A model generated the notes under the pieces. The model was not told the origin of the DNA, did no database searches, and saw only the letters and a list, made by a program, of their open reading frames with translations. Source: Bryum argenteum (lineage: Eukaryota; Streptophyta; Bryopsida; Bryales; Bryaceae). Taken from it: a DNA stretch of 64,000 nucleotides. The stretch's first letter is position 1. Each line of letters begins with the position of its first letter. Location: positions 16,007,601 through 16,071,600 of the forward strand of contig CM073322.1 in NCBI GenBank assembly GCA_037043015.1. The letters run 5' to 3'. Positions 11,297-21,180 of this stretch are shown piece by piece. A program made the translations under genes and the position numbers.

Positions 11297-13097
11297 TCAT
11301 CGTGCGTAACGGCTGCACTTGCTCTCAAGATCATTTTTGTTGGCTCCAACAACTGAGTCGACTTGTTGGCCATCCCTAATGAATAAGAAAGTAGGCATTG
11401 CACGAACCCCATACTGAGCTGCAACTTCCTGCACATCCAACGCATTACTCACTCAGACAGTGCGAATTGGAAGATACTCAAGACTTCATCAATGCTGTTG
11501 GTTTCACTTCGAGCTTGCACTCATTCATGACTTGGTCAACTGTGAGAATGAGTACCTGAACTTCGTCCACATCCACCTTCACAAAGACCAATTGTGTGTA
11601 CTTTTTACTCAACTCCGCAAAGACGGGAGCCATGAGCTTGCACGGTCCGCACCACGATGCCGTAAAATCAACAACAATCTGCAAGAGCCGAGGTATCAAA
11701 ATGCTTCAACAACATCTGTCACTACCGTGTATATACCGAGTGTAACGAAAAAGAGGAGAGCAAATTGAGTGCCTTGCAACTTACAACTTTTCTAGCAGTC
11801 TTAGCCTCGTTCACTTTGGTCTGCCATGCCCGTGAACTGTTTATGACGTGAACGTTACCGTGATCACCACCCCCTGAAGAGCCTGCACCACATTCAAACA
11901 AAAGCTCAATTCTGACACCTCATAGAACACCTGAAAGTACGGTAGTACATGAAATTGAAATTGGTGTTATTCATTTTGAAATATAACAGAAAAACACAAA
12001 CGAGATCTTCAAGTTCTCAACACAATGTGACTCAATGGAAGAGTAGCGTACTGTTACCGAATAAGGTGTGCACATTGTTTGTGGCGCGAGGTGCCGCACC
12101 TCCAGATGGACGGGCAGGTCCCCCAGGCTGTTCAGTGCCAGCGGGCCTCCCGTAGTTCTCTTGCGCATCCAACTGCAGTGCTCACACTTCAATAACAGCT
12201 AATACAAAATAACAAACTGTAGTAAGACTTCCTACCAACGAATCCCCTGATACGTTCATTTCAAGATTAAAGTTCCTGATACGAATGTAAGAAGACTCAC
12301 CGAAAACATGGTTTTGAAAAACGCGATAATGATGTTGAGCAGATTGAGAAACGATTCCTGCATGACGGTCCATATTGAGGGTGAACGTTTCGCTCGCACA
12401 TCCCCTGTTACGAGCATTTCACACAATCAGAAAAAACAACAATCAAACCTCACCAGTAAACGTTCAAGAGAACGAAAAAAACATGACCTCGTTGAAGTGG
12501 AATATGATCTCACCACACAAAGTCTAAGGAATCAATCAAAGTCCAGCACAAAGTATTGACTATCATGTCCAATGTCCTCAACACTGTTAATAACTATTTC
12601 ATAAACTGTCGAAGGAAATGGATTACGTCCACTGAGGAAATATTTAAGAACAGAGGATAGCGCAAACTCAAACAACGAGCGAGCAAGCCATCACAAAGAT
12701 GAATATGCTGTCCATAAAGAATCCTTCTATGCCACTAACAGATACAATTAAACAATAAGAGGTGATGATTCTTCACATACAAAAGGAAACCCTAATTCTC
12801 CCGGTGTAAACGAATCGCCCGCACTAATCAAGCTTCTCCTACGCTGAATTGGTAACAGAAGCTACAGAGTGATGTGAAGAAGCAGACCTCCTTGTACGTA
12901 CGCCATGGCTGCCTAAATCGATCGCAATGTGCAACAGCAGAAGCTCCGCTCGCAGTTGACAGCACTCGAAGCAGACGAAATGGAGATGGAGAAGAGAGAA
13001 CCCGATGAAAGATCGTAGGATGAAAAGCTATTGGATGGATGATATTGTGCAGTCCGACGATGAATGCCTGTGTTGGCGGTAAGTTACGGTAGAGCAT
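11297..13097 (-). CDS. Thioredoxin with N-terminal extension
   Basis: Minus-strand exons in order are 13097-12888 (uncertain), 12357-12301, 12172-12058, 11882-11785, 11678-11556 and 11428-11297. All are GT-AG and phase-compatible, giving about 244 residues. The active site WCGPC is at about 169-173 within [15 protein letters not shown]; the cis-proline motif is RAMPTF and the end is KCSRYAR. Ahead of the thioredoxin fold lie a hydrophobic exon ([18 protein letters not shown]), then a Gly/Pro/Ala-rich linker ([18 protein letters not shown]). The enzyme reduces protein disulfides. The linker and extension are unlike simple h-type proteins. The start is open: either the ATG at 13097, giving a Ser/Arg-rich leader that could be organellar, or an in-frame ATG just before the hydrophobic exon, at 12363. 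The hydrophobic exon could be a membrane anchor. Confidence 0.8.
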
Positions 13098-13119
13098 GCC
13101 CAGCCCGGCGCGCCATTTA

Positions 13120-13225
13120 GGGCCGGGGAAGAAGCATATGGCGTGCCGCGGGGCCGGGGAAGAAGCATATGGCGTGCCGCGGGGCCGGGGAAGAAGCATA
13201 TGGCGTGCCGCGGGGCCGGGCCGGC
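13120..13225. repeat. 31-bp GC-rich minisatellite
   Basis: Three full head-to-tail units starting GGGCCGGGGAAGAAGCATAT at 13120, 13151 and 13182, plus the start of a fourth at 13213. The units are essentially identical. The array lies just upstream of the possible thioredoxin start at 13097 and is much richer in GC than the region. Confidence 0.9.
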
Positions 13226-13893
13226 AAGTCAACTGCCCCGGCGGGGCCGCCGCTACCTGCAGCTGGATGACGCGAACCGCCTAAAAGCCGCCGACTACCG
13301 CGGGTGTGTCCGAGATATATCATAACATCCACCCGGCTCCTCAAATGAAACATTTGCCACGTGGCGCTCCTCCATTAGTTAAGAGGATGCTGAATTTTCC
13401 CTCTCATTTATAGAGGTATTAACAGTCAACAATTATAAAATCGCTTATTTGAGAAATACACAAATTTTAACACTTATTAAATACAAGCACTTATGAAGAC
13501 GCCTTGTGGGAGAATAACATCCATAAAAAATGCAAGCCCAAGAAAAAATTAATTCAATATTGAGTGACGACATGTAATTGGATGGAATATAGGTTCTATC
13601 ATCCATATGATGGATGTATTTCACATGTTGATATTTATAGAGTTAAATTTACAAGGAGGGGATTATCATATTGTTAACAGTTACCACATTCAACATTCAT
13701 AGTGTGCGATATGTGGGGAGTAGAAGAAAGTGAACAATTAGGGCGCAGTCACATGTGAGACCCGACCCCGTAAAATGGATCGGGTCTCAGAAAAGTAAGC
13801 CACTCACATGCTCCCCAACCCAACATAATAATCACGGGCTCCCGTATTATAATTCGGGCTTGCCAAGGGAAGGTGGCAAGCCCTTGAAATTAA

Positions 13894-14471
13894 CCCCTAA
13901 ATTTCCTTGGTGTTTTTTGGGAGCTTAAAAACTCAAAACTGCGATTCTCCACCTCTAAGCACTCGTGGGAGTGTGGACCAATTTCTTCTCCTTTTTTAAG
14001 ACTTCCAACCGTAAGATCTGTACCTAAGAATATGCTTGATTACTGTTCAAAAAATTGACCGTTGGATGTTTACCATTTGAGATATTATAACATTCAAAGT
14101 TTGTCTCCCAAGTTTTTTTGGGCATTGCGAAGATTGGTTTTGAAAATTTTGGAGGCTGCCCTTGTAAAATTGGTAAACTTTTTGACTTGAGTCACTTTGA
14201 AATTTGAGTAGTGATTCAGTAATGAACATGTTTCAAAAAACAAAATTCAAAAAAGTTACTTATTTGAGCTGCCCCATCTCGGCTCGCAACCCAAGGATCA
14301 TCCTAGAAGACTCAAAAATTGGAATTTAACTTTGCAATTTTTGCCGCACCTACTTTGCAATGTAACTCACACAATTCCAAAAAATATCTCAAAAATATTC
14401 ATTTTTACTAAGAAACTAAGGCTGCCCAAAACATCAAAAGACCATTTTGGTTTTTAAGGAAAGTTAGGGGT
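13894..14471. mobile_element. TTAA-type element nested in the 13.7-kb element
   Basis: The left end TTAA-CCCCTAAATTTCCTT and the right end, read inward, TCAA-CCCCTAACTTTCCTT match at 17 of 19 positions. The left flank tetranucleotide is TTAA and the right is TTGA, probably a mutated TTAA. The first 20 bases are the exact complement of the surviving end at 35852-35871. No coding capacity is seen. Confidence 0.7.
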
Positions 14472-14490
14472 TGATATAGAACCCGATTTA

Positions 14491-14600
14491 TAAATTAGTG
14501 TGTTCTTTTGTGGCTTATTCCCTGACAATGTAAACTTAGCATGGAACTTAGCTAAGTTTACATTGTCAGGGAATAAGCCACAAAAGAACACACTAATTTA
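14491..14600. repeat. Near-perfect 50-bp hairpin
   Basis: The arms around 14491-14540 and 14551-14600 are complementary over about 48-50 bases with a one-base bulge, separated by a 10-base loop (ATGGAACTTA). The arms contain GTGTGTTCTTTTGTGGCTTA and its complement. It lies inside the 978-bp element just right of the nested TTAA element. It could be a foldback insertion or a small-RNA precursor. Confidence 0.85.
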
Positions 14601-14721
14601 TAACATCATGAATGAACATGGAAGTGACCCGTAATGTTCACCCTGAAAAGTGACCCTTCAAAAAATATGGGTAGCTACAGTGAAATTATGGGGTCGGGTC
14701 TCACATGTGAGTGCGCCCTTA

Positions 14722-15454
14722 GAGAGGATAAACACCTACGGTGAAACCACCAAAAGGTGAGCACCCACCATTTTTGCTTTTATATAAATCCAACCTACCT
14801 TGCATGTACCTCATCCGTACATATTTAGGGTGCCTGCTTTTTAGGTTCCTTCTCTAAAATTCGGATTTTAAAAAAACCACAAAAAAAGGAAAATTCCACT
14901 TATCCTATTCCTCATTTTCTGGAAATAGTAAACCCACTTTATTTCTCACTCCAAGTATGTAGATTCCCTCAATTTTCCTGAAGTGCTAGACAATACTTAC
15001 GTGTGTGAACCGTACCCCTCTGTGCAGCTGGGGTACGACGCCGTACGGCCTCCGTGGGGCATGGAGAATCAGTCAGGAATCCAGATGCTAGCAATACCTA
15101 CCCCACTTCCAACCCCAAAAGCGCCGACTTCTAGCAACCCCGAAGCGACACACACAATCGACAAATTGTCCCACATCACTCGTTCGCCTTTGACTTCAAC
15201 ATCAAATGTTTCAGACAAACCAAACCAATCGTTTCCATCACCACTGTCGCAAATCCACACTCGCACACAAGCGGAAATCGATAGCCGAAGAAGCGCACAA
15301 TCAATCTACGCGCGCTGAGAATCTCTTTACAAATTCAACGTTACAAATGGTGCATAGCACGATCTCTTCTTTACACTACTGGTACTACTACTGCAAGAAT
15401 CGTCTCTCATTGGGTTGGTTCCCGAATGGCGAGATATACACAAACCTAAACTAG
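14722..15454. other. Intergenic, downstream of the LTP gene
   Basis: AT-rich to about 15000, then more balanced. From about 15310 to 15454 it is the likely 3' UTR of the minus-strand LTP gene. No other gene was recognised. Confidence 0.4.
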
Positions 15455-15958
15455 TCAAAGTACTACGCGAGCAGCGACGAAGAGGGAGAAGAAGAAGAGG
15501 AGGAGAGATCTGAAATGAGAGGGACGAGGGGCAGCGGCGGATTCCACGCCAGTGTGGTGGGGTGCGGGCGGCAGGGATGGCGGCAAGGGGTACCCCGGCG
15601 GTGCCGTGAGAGTGGGGCATTGGACGACGTCGACGGGGATATTGCATTGCAACGGAAGAACGCAGGCTTTAGTGAAATTGACATTGGGATTCTCCCCTAG
15701 TTTATTGATGATGGTGCACAGGCAGTATGGGTCGATGTCGTTCAAGTGACCAACGCCTCCGCAGCAGATGGGATTGGGTTGGGCGTCGGGACCAGAGACG
15801 AACGTCAAGCACCCCGCAAAGTAGTTGTACGCCGACGTGCACGGCGCCTCCTTCACCCCGCTCACCACTCCTCCGAAAAAACCCAACAACAACACCGCCA
15901 GAACAACAAAACTGCCACAATCACTGCCACTGGTGCTGAATCGCCGCGTTGCCTTCAT
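15455..15958 (-). CDS. Lipid transfer protein, GPI-anchored type
   Basis: A single-exon gene of 167 residues. The N-terminal hydrophobic signal segment (VVLAVLLLGFFGGVVSG) is followed by the plant LTP cysteine pattern: APC, AGC, ICC, YCLC, KAC, LQC and VQC. This gives nine cysteines, one more than the canonical eight. After the domain come a Pro-rich spacer (PPGYPLPPSLPPAPHH) and a C-terminal hydrophobic tail (LLLFFFSLFVAARVVL) fitting a GPI-anchor signal. Such LTPG proteins bind lipids at the cell surface and help cuticle or wall-lipid export. They are known from land plants and not from algae, which supports a land-plant source. The start is the first ATG before the signal peptide. Confidence 0.88.
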   Translation of the reverse strand: MKATRRFSTSGSDCGSFVVLAVLLLGFFGGVVSGVKEAPCTSAYNYFAGCLTFVSGPDAQPNPICCGGVGHLNDIDPYCLCTIINKLGENPNVNFTKACVLPLQCNIPVDVVQCPTLTAPPGYPLPPSLPPAPHHTGVESAAAPRPSHFRSLLLFFFSLFVAARVVL

Positions 15959-16559
15959 CCTCGTTCGGAAGCTCCAGCTTCTGCAGCTTCGAATCGAATC
16001 GATCCTCCACCAGGGCCTGCTCCGATCGATCCTGCCTGATGAGGGTACTAATACTGCAAGAGATCTATCTAGCTAGTGAAGGAGGAGGGTACGAGGCGGC
16101 GGAGGAGCATGGTGTGCAGGGGATGCCTGCCGTGCTCTCATATGCCACATGGCGGGCCTGGATTCACGGCAGAATGGTTGTTGGCAAGGGTGCGGGGTGC
16201 TGCCTACTCCAAATCCCCCGTTTTAGTTCACAAAAAATCAAATTATCGAGAAAGTACAGTAATTACCACTTCTTCTTGTGAGCTTTTCCCCGGAAAGACG
16301 GGTTGCAGATATCAGGAGCTTCCGTTAGAGCCTCTCCGGGACTGCTTCAACGCACTCTCGTAGCCTTTCCCGCCTTTGGTCACCAATTCGTATGGTCCTG
16401 TTGACATCTTGTTTTTCCTTTTCCGCTTGCGACTTCAAGCCTCGTACGACTCGTGGTACGACACATGGTTTTGTCCTACTCACCACTAAAGTTCTTGCCC
16501 TTCTTTCTGTCCTTTGCACTGTAAATATGTCAACCTGATCTTGACAGTCTTATGCATGT
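15959..16559. other. Intergenic, LTP upstream region
   Basis: A GC-rich stretch to about 16330, likely including the minus-strand LTP promoter and 5' UTR (a purine-rich GAAGGAGGAGGG tract near 16077). The open frames here are Arg/Pro-rich shadows. Nothing else is supportable. Confidence 0.35.
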
Positions 16560-16563
16560 TTAA

Positions 16564-17167
16564 CCCCTAAAACTCGAAATCTATTTGCTTAATGTTTTTT
16601 TTGTTTGTACAAAAACTGAAACTTTGACTCTATAGAGAAGTCTGCTAAGTAGGACGGATTAGGGACCAAAACACCCAGTTTTGGTCAGACTGGGTACCAA
16701 GCGTCATACCGGGCACCAAAAATTTTACTCTAAAATCGAATTGGGGATGAAACTCAAAATGCATGATTTTGATGGTTTTCTGAGTTTGGTCCCCATTTCA
16801 ACTTGATGCGGAGTCCGCAATGTGATGCGCGGAAGATCAAGTGATTTGGTCCCTAATTTTCATCTGGTCCTCAGTTTGGTGCATTTGGTCCCCAGTATGT
16901 ATTACTTAGAGGATAACTGAAAACAAGGCACGAAACGACGGACTAGGGACCAATTGAGGTCCAAACTGGGGACTACTTAGCGGATTTCTCTAATATATCT
17001 CAAGATCCGTGTAGTGAAATATGATAATAGTTGACCAGAAGACTACTTAGAAAGTTATAAACAAGATCCTACGGTTGGATTTTTCACAAAAATAATTCAA
17101 TCGAATTTAGTCACACAATTTAAACATAGCCGTTTGGAGGTGCAATGTAGAGCTTCTCCTTTACTCG
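16564..17167. mobile_element. TTAA-type element carrying a nested MITE
   Basis: The left end TTAA-CCCCTAAAACTCG and the interior (GTACAAAAACTGAAACTTTGAC, then CTCAAGATC...GTAGTG, and near the right GTTTGGAGGTGCAATGTAGAGCTT) follow the smaller element at 38564-38834 along its length. The right end is decayed near 17167. The homology is split cleanly by the MITE at 16633-16992. Confidence 0.65.
16633..16992. mobile_element. MITE with TAGAGAAATCCGCTAAGTA ends, copy 2
   Basis: A 360-bp element with ends TAGAGAAGTCTGCTAAGTA and, inverted, TAGAGAAATCCGCTAAGTA. The interior matches the 8290-8673 copy (CACCCAGTTTTGGTC, GAAAAC..GGCACGAAACGACGGACT). It has diverged more from its own inverted partner than copy 1. 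It sits inside the TTAA element at 16564-17167. Confidence 0.8.
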
Positions 17168-17171
17168 TTAA

Positions 17172-18198
17172 TGTATTAAAGTATTTTTTTGACAATGCAA
17201 TGAAGTGAGAAAATTATTTGAAGCAACATTGATGATTATAAAGAGTTTATTGATGGGATACTAAGGTACATATATAGATTTACATAACATTGCATACTAC
17301 TTCTAGCATTCGGATGGCAATGTTATGTGAATAGGATTTGGTATGGCAAGATGATACTTGGAATATATCTCTTTTAGTGAAATTTTTATGAGTTCACAAT
17401 TCTAAGTGAGTGAAACAAAGGCACTAGAGGTTTGTTATAGAAAGTGCATCGACGAGCGATTCCGTCAAAATTGCACTATTTCGCTAAAATGACACATCCC
17501 AACTTTCTAAACTAGGATTCACAAACCATGTTACATTACAAAGTTTGAAGATGATGATATGAGATATAAGTGATATTTTACAAATGGAAATGCTACTAGA
17601 AATAGAGTGAAATTCTGGTATACACCATTTCATAAATTTACATATTCTTGCGGGCAAAAACATCCTCAATCCGAAAACTAGAAGATTAGCCAAATAAAAA
17701 ATTAGACTCCCCACACTCTGATGATAATAAAATTGTTGATTGTGTGACAAAATGTTGCATGGAATAGTGCAAAATTGAGGTTATCATAACAAATGCAACC
17801 TAAAAAATTGTCATTCTACCAAATGTGGTATCAACTCAAGATCCGTATACCCTTGCTACAAGTTCCATATGTCAACATACATTATCAATGGAATATGTAA
17901 CTTGGTTGAAATGTGGAACTTGGTTTAGTCTTGATTCGTATACCCTTGATATTAACCAATGTTTTGCTCATACTTAGTAGAGTACAAAGAATATCCCATA
18001 TTTGTGTGGGAATTATTCACATATAAATGTCTTTCTCTATAGTTCTAATGTGTTTAAGATATTAGGTATATGAATGTTTGTAATTACACAAAATACTTTT
18101 GAAATACCTACAATTTAGAAAGAAATAAGTGTTTGTGATTTTTACAAGAATAAGAATATTCATGTACTTGGGTAACCTTAGTACGTCTCATATCGTTC
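17172..18198. other. AT-rich intergenic DNA, nothing recognised
   Basis: About 1 kb with low GC and scattered short open frames. No repeat with a partner in the window and no gene were seen. Confidence 0.35.
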
Positions 18199-18282
18199 AC
18201 TACGGCAATAAAAAAAGCAAAATAACATCTTAACCCTTAAACTACGGCAGTAACAAAAGCAAAAAAACATTTTAACCCTTAA
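18199..18282. repeat. 42-bp direct duplication
   Basis: Two units beginning ACTACGGCA (18199 and 18241) each end with TTAACCCTTAA. The second unit's end merges with the left end of the TTAA element at 18276. Confidence 0.8.
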
Positions 18283-18611
18283 ACGCCCAAAGAAGCCCAA
18301 GAGGCTTTTCTCCAACAGAATCTACGCTATAGCTCTTACTGTACCCAATTTTGATGTCAAAGTCGTCACCTTCTTATGATGCATTCAGATAGTGAAATTT
18401 TAGAAAACACAATTTGTATGAGTGATTTTGTGCTTTGGAAGGATTGTGGTAGGTAGGTTGAGGTTGTACATAATAGGTTGCAAGCTCATCATTGATTGGT
18501 TCATTCATGATGCCCAAGTTCAAAAAGTGCAGTATTCATGATGCCCAAGTGCAAAAGATGATATGATTCAATTTTGGGCTGCCCGGTTCAGACCCCATGG
18601 GCGTGTAAGGG
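18276..18611. mobile_element. TTAA-type element, CCCTTA subfamily
   Basis: The left end is CCCTTAAACGCCC and the right end, read inward, is CCCTTACACGCCC (12 of 13). TTAA flanks both sides (18272-18275 and 18612-18615). 336 bp, with no coding capacity. Confidence 0.65.
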
Positions 18612-18615
18612 TTAA

Positions 18616-19190
18616 TTAGTAATGAACGAGGGGGCGGCCATGGTTGCTCGCTACAGAGGCAAACGATGTTAACGATGTTTGTATCGACGAGGAAGACGAC
18701 AGAGCTCGCTCCAACAGTAAGCCAAATCGTAGGCTGCTAACTTGCTGCTGCACCCGCACACGCATGGTTTGCTCGCACGGTCTCCATTTCCGTCCCGCAA
18801 GCCGGCTACCTAACAAAGCGAGCTCCGCAGGCGGTTCAACGACCTAAAAAGTCGTGACTGTGCTTCTAGCATCTTCGAAGGCAAACGAATGTTCCATTGC
18901 AGGCAAAAACTGTACTACTTGGCAATAGAAGGCCATCATTCGGTATACAAAAAATCACCGACACTTGAATGGAGTTAATTTAATACGCAGATGAGGCGGA
19001 GCTTTCTTTTAAACTTAGCTGATTGTTCGCCATTCTTCCTCTGCTGAATTCTTATTTTTATCATATTGAAAATGTGACAGTGGAGATGTAATGACTCCAG
19101 TCTTATAGGAACGCAAAATCAAGATACCATTTCCTGGAGTGAAGGAAATTGATGCATTGTTTCTAATCCTGTGCAGCCAAAGCACCGGCC
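18616..19190. other. Intergenic, downstream of the protease remnant
   Basis: A GC-richer patch at 18640-18850 has overlapping open frames on both strands without a recognisable product. The remainder is AT-leaning. Confidence 0.3.
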
Positions 19191-20080
19191 TCACCTTGGG
19201 CACCTACATTCCCACTCTGTAAACCCAATTTTCCCGTCCACGTTATCATAAACAACTAACATGTCTTGTTGCATGATATTGCCAATCACACAAACCGGAA
19301 ATGGTTTCATCGCCATGCAAATCGTGGTTTGATCCATGAAGATAAACACATTCTCAGCCCACATAGAAATCGGTGTCCGCGAATTTGAACATCAAGTCTG
19401 GAAGCACGGGTCTCGGATCAGGTCTAATGTCGAAGCAGAACGGCATGGTGAGATGACCATAGTTGTAAATCACAGGAAGCTTGACTTGATCTTCGTCAGC
19501 CTCGACAACAGCCTCGAACAAGTAGCTCAAGTGGTGCCAGAATCGAAGATGGTGCCGCCGCGTCCGTTCGCATCGAACCCAAACAAGAAGGGATTGATAT
19601 CGAGACTGTGTCGCCTACTCAGATGGCGATTAACTGCACGTGATAGTAGTGCGGTTTCCCGAGGGAGATTGTTAGAATTGGAGTGTACCAGATGCCGATA
19701 TGCTCCGGAACGATCGTGAGCTTGCATGCTAGTTGCCGCGGAGTCGATTCTCGTGAGACAGTAATAGAATTTGTTACGAAAGTCGGAAACCCAGAGCTGT
19801 GAAGTTACCGCGACCCAAGCCGACCATTCCATTGTTCGCTAGACTGGTTCCCCTGTTCTTCTACCCCCATCTGAAAATGTAAGTTTGCAAATAGATACTC
19901 CTGCCCTTCCACGTGAAGCGCGTTCGTGCTTAAGTCGCCGAAGCTCGTCGCCCCGTCGGCGTATCCATAGCCATACTCGCACAATTCGCCCTCATCCGGA
20001 TCGCATCGTTTCTCGTGCAGCCACTGTCAAGCCACCATTGTCAGTATCGATTGCGACTAGTGCAAGAACATGGTTGAAAC
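19191..20080 (-). pseudogene. Decayed pepsin-like aspartyl protease (nepenthesin/ASPG type)
   Basis: Minus-strand pieces in family order are: CEYGYGYADGATSFGDLSTN (conserved Y-G-D-G-S-T region), NNGMVGLGRGNFTALG, FYYCLTRIDS, the second catalytic motif GTIFDSGTT at about 19520-19550, PVLPDLMFKFADTDFY, KPFPVCVIGNIMQQDMLVVY and GKIGFTEWECRCPR with a stop at 19191-19193. These lie in at least three frames, with in-frame stops after DSGTT and after the DFYVG stretch, so no continuous protein is possible without several changes. Family A1 proteases cleave peptides in the wall, vacuole or apoplast. The first DTGS motif region (about 20040-20080) is hardly readable. No intron signals explain the shifts. 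This is an old host-gene copy, probably intronless. Confidence 0.75.
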
Positions 20081-21029
20081 ACTCGGTTGAATCAATAGCA
20101 CTGTTCTAACATAGTGTTTCAATCGTACCTTACTCTCGCAGTGGTGTTGAAATACCGTCAACACTTCAAATCACATTTTGAAACACGTTGAAAGACCATC
20201 GCAAAAAGAGGAAAAGATCAGAGTGGTTTAACCGTGATCTGCACTCTCCTGCACACTATGATCTGACTACTGTGTTTCTCCGTAAGAGCATTGTCGTGAC
20301 CAGGAGCTTCTGCAACTGAGAGCCTCACTTCTTCCCGGACCAAAATTTTGATCTCTAGAGCTTTCATTGTATCTATCTCTCGGGAGGCGTCATGTAGAGC
20401 AGGAAAGCTCTGTTGATGATAATCAAGAACTTGCGACTGGTTTTGATCGAGGGTCACGTGCGTCTCATTACACTCTCCTGGTTGTGTCGATCAAGGCTTC
20501 TAACAATCATGTGGCCACAGCAGGACGAATAGCCATCCAAAATCATGCCAATAGTCATCTCGGTCATATAAAAGAGCAGATGTCGAGGTTATCAAGGTAT
20601 GCTGCCGACATCTATGCAAAGCAACACCGCATGTCGTCTGAACTTACAATTGCTGATCACCTCGCTGGAGTTTCCAGTCAGTGTGGGAAGTGTTCCTGTT
20701 TTCGATCACAACTTCAAGCTGTGAGTATGGCGATTCAGTTTCTGCGGAAAGCATAACTGCTCCGGCATGATGCTTCATGTTAGTTTTCGATTCTGACACC
20801 TTGGATACAGCAAACGCCTCGTTTCATGTTCATCGATTGCTTATCAGTGCGATGAGTAACGGCGGGCAGTCACCGGCTACCGGCAAAGGATCGCCATCGT
20901 ATTAGGATTTAGCAAGTTATAATTCTATCAATTCGTCTCTTTTTGAATGTTTAGGGTTTCTCTGATGGTTCATGTTAGGGTTTAAATATAATAATGTATG
21001 CATTGTTGTCGTCGGCAAATATAGGGCAT

Positions 21030-21106
21030 GGGACATGGAGTTGCCTTTTGTACTAAGAAGTTACCACGAAAGTCCGTGAGGTCTCGGTTTCGAATCCCCA
21101 TGTCCC
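21030..21106 (+). repeat. tRNA-like segment, possible SINE head
   Basis: 77 bases begin GGGACAT and end ATGTCCC, a 7-bp acceptor-like pairing. Near the end is GGTTTCGAATCC, close to a pol III B-box. The A-box side and the other stems are poor, so a functional tRNA is unlikely. Confidence 0.35.
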
Positions 21107-21108
21107 AT

Positions 21109-21180
21109 GGGTGTTACCTGGTTACCTAAAGTAAAAGCATGCAAGGGTGTTACCTTGTTACCTAGGAGATAAGCATGCTA
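21109..21180. repeat. 36-bp direct duplication
   Basis: Two adjacent units begin GGGTGTTACC(T/T)(G/T)GTTACCTA and end AAGCATGC(AA/TA)A. It follows directly on the tRNA-like segment and may be the body of the same element. Confidence 0.7.

Larger units (their letters stand above)
13741..14718. mobile_element. Harbinger-like element with about 30-bp inverted ends
   Basis: The left end GGGCGCAGTCACATGTGAGA and the right end, read inward, GGGCGCACTCACATGTGAGA continue into CCCGACCCC on both sides: about 30 bp with one clear mismatch. TTA flanks both outer sides (13738-13740 and 14719-14721), a 3-bp target duplication as in PIF/Harbinger. The element has no transposase and has been invaded by a TTAA element (13894-14471) and a hairpin (14491-14600). 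Confidence 0.8.

Noticed and set aside
12828-13232. 134-codon minus frame ending in the thioredoxin first exon
   Set aside because: Its upstream third is only a reading of the 31-bp minisatellite. Only the part from 13097 to 12888 is kept as a possible first exon.
14983-15318. 111-codon plus frame near the LTP gene
   Set aside because: Thr/Pro/Ser-rich with no domain, start context or partner exon. Probably chance in the downstream region of the minus-strand LTP gene.
20941-20990. TTAGGGTTT words suggesting telomeric repeat
   Set aside because: Only two scattered occurrences, not an array.
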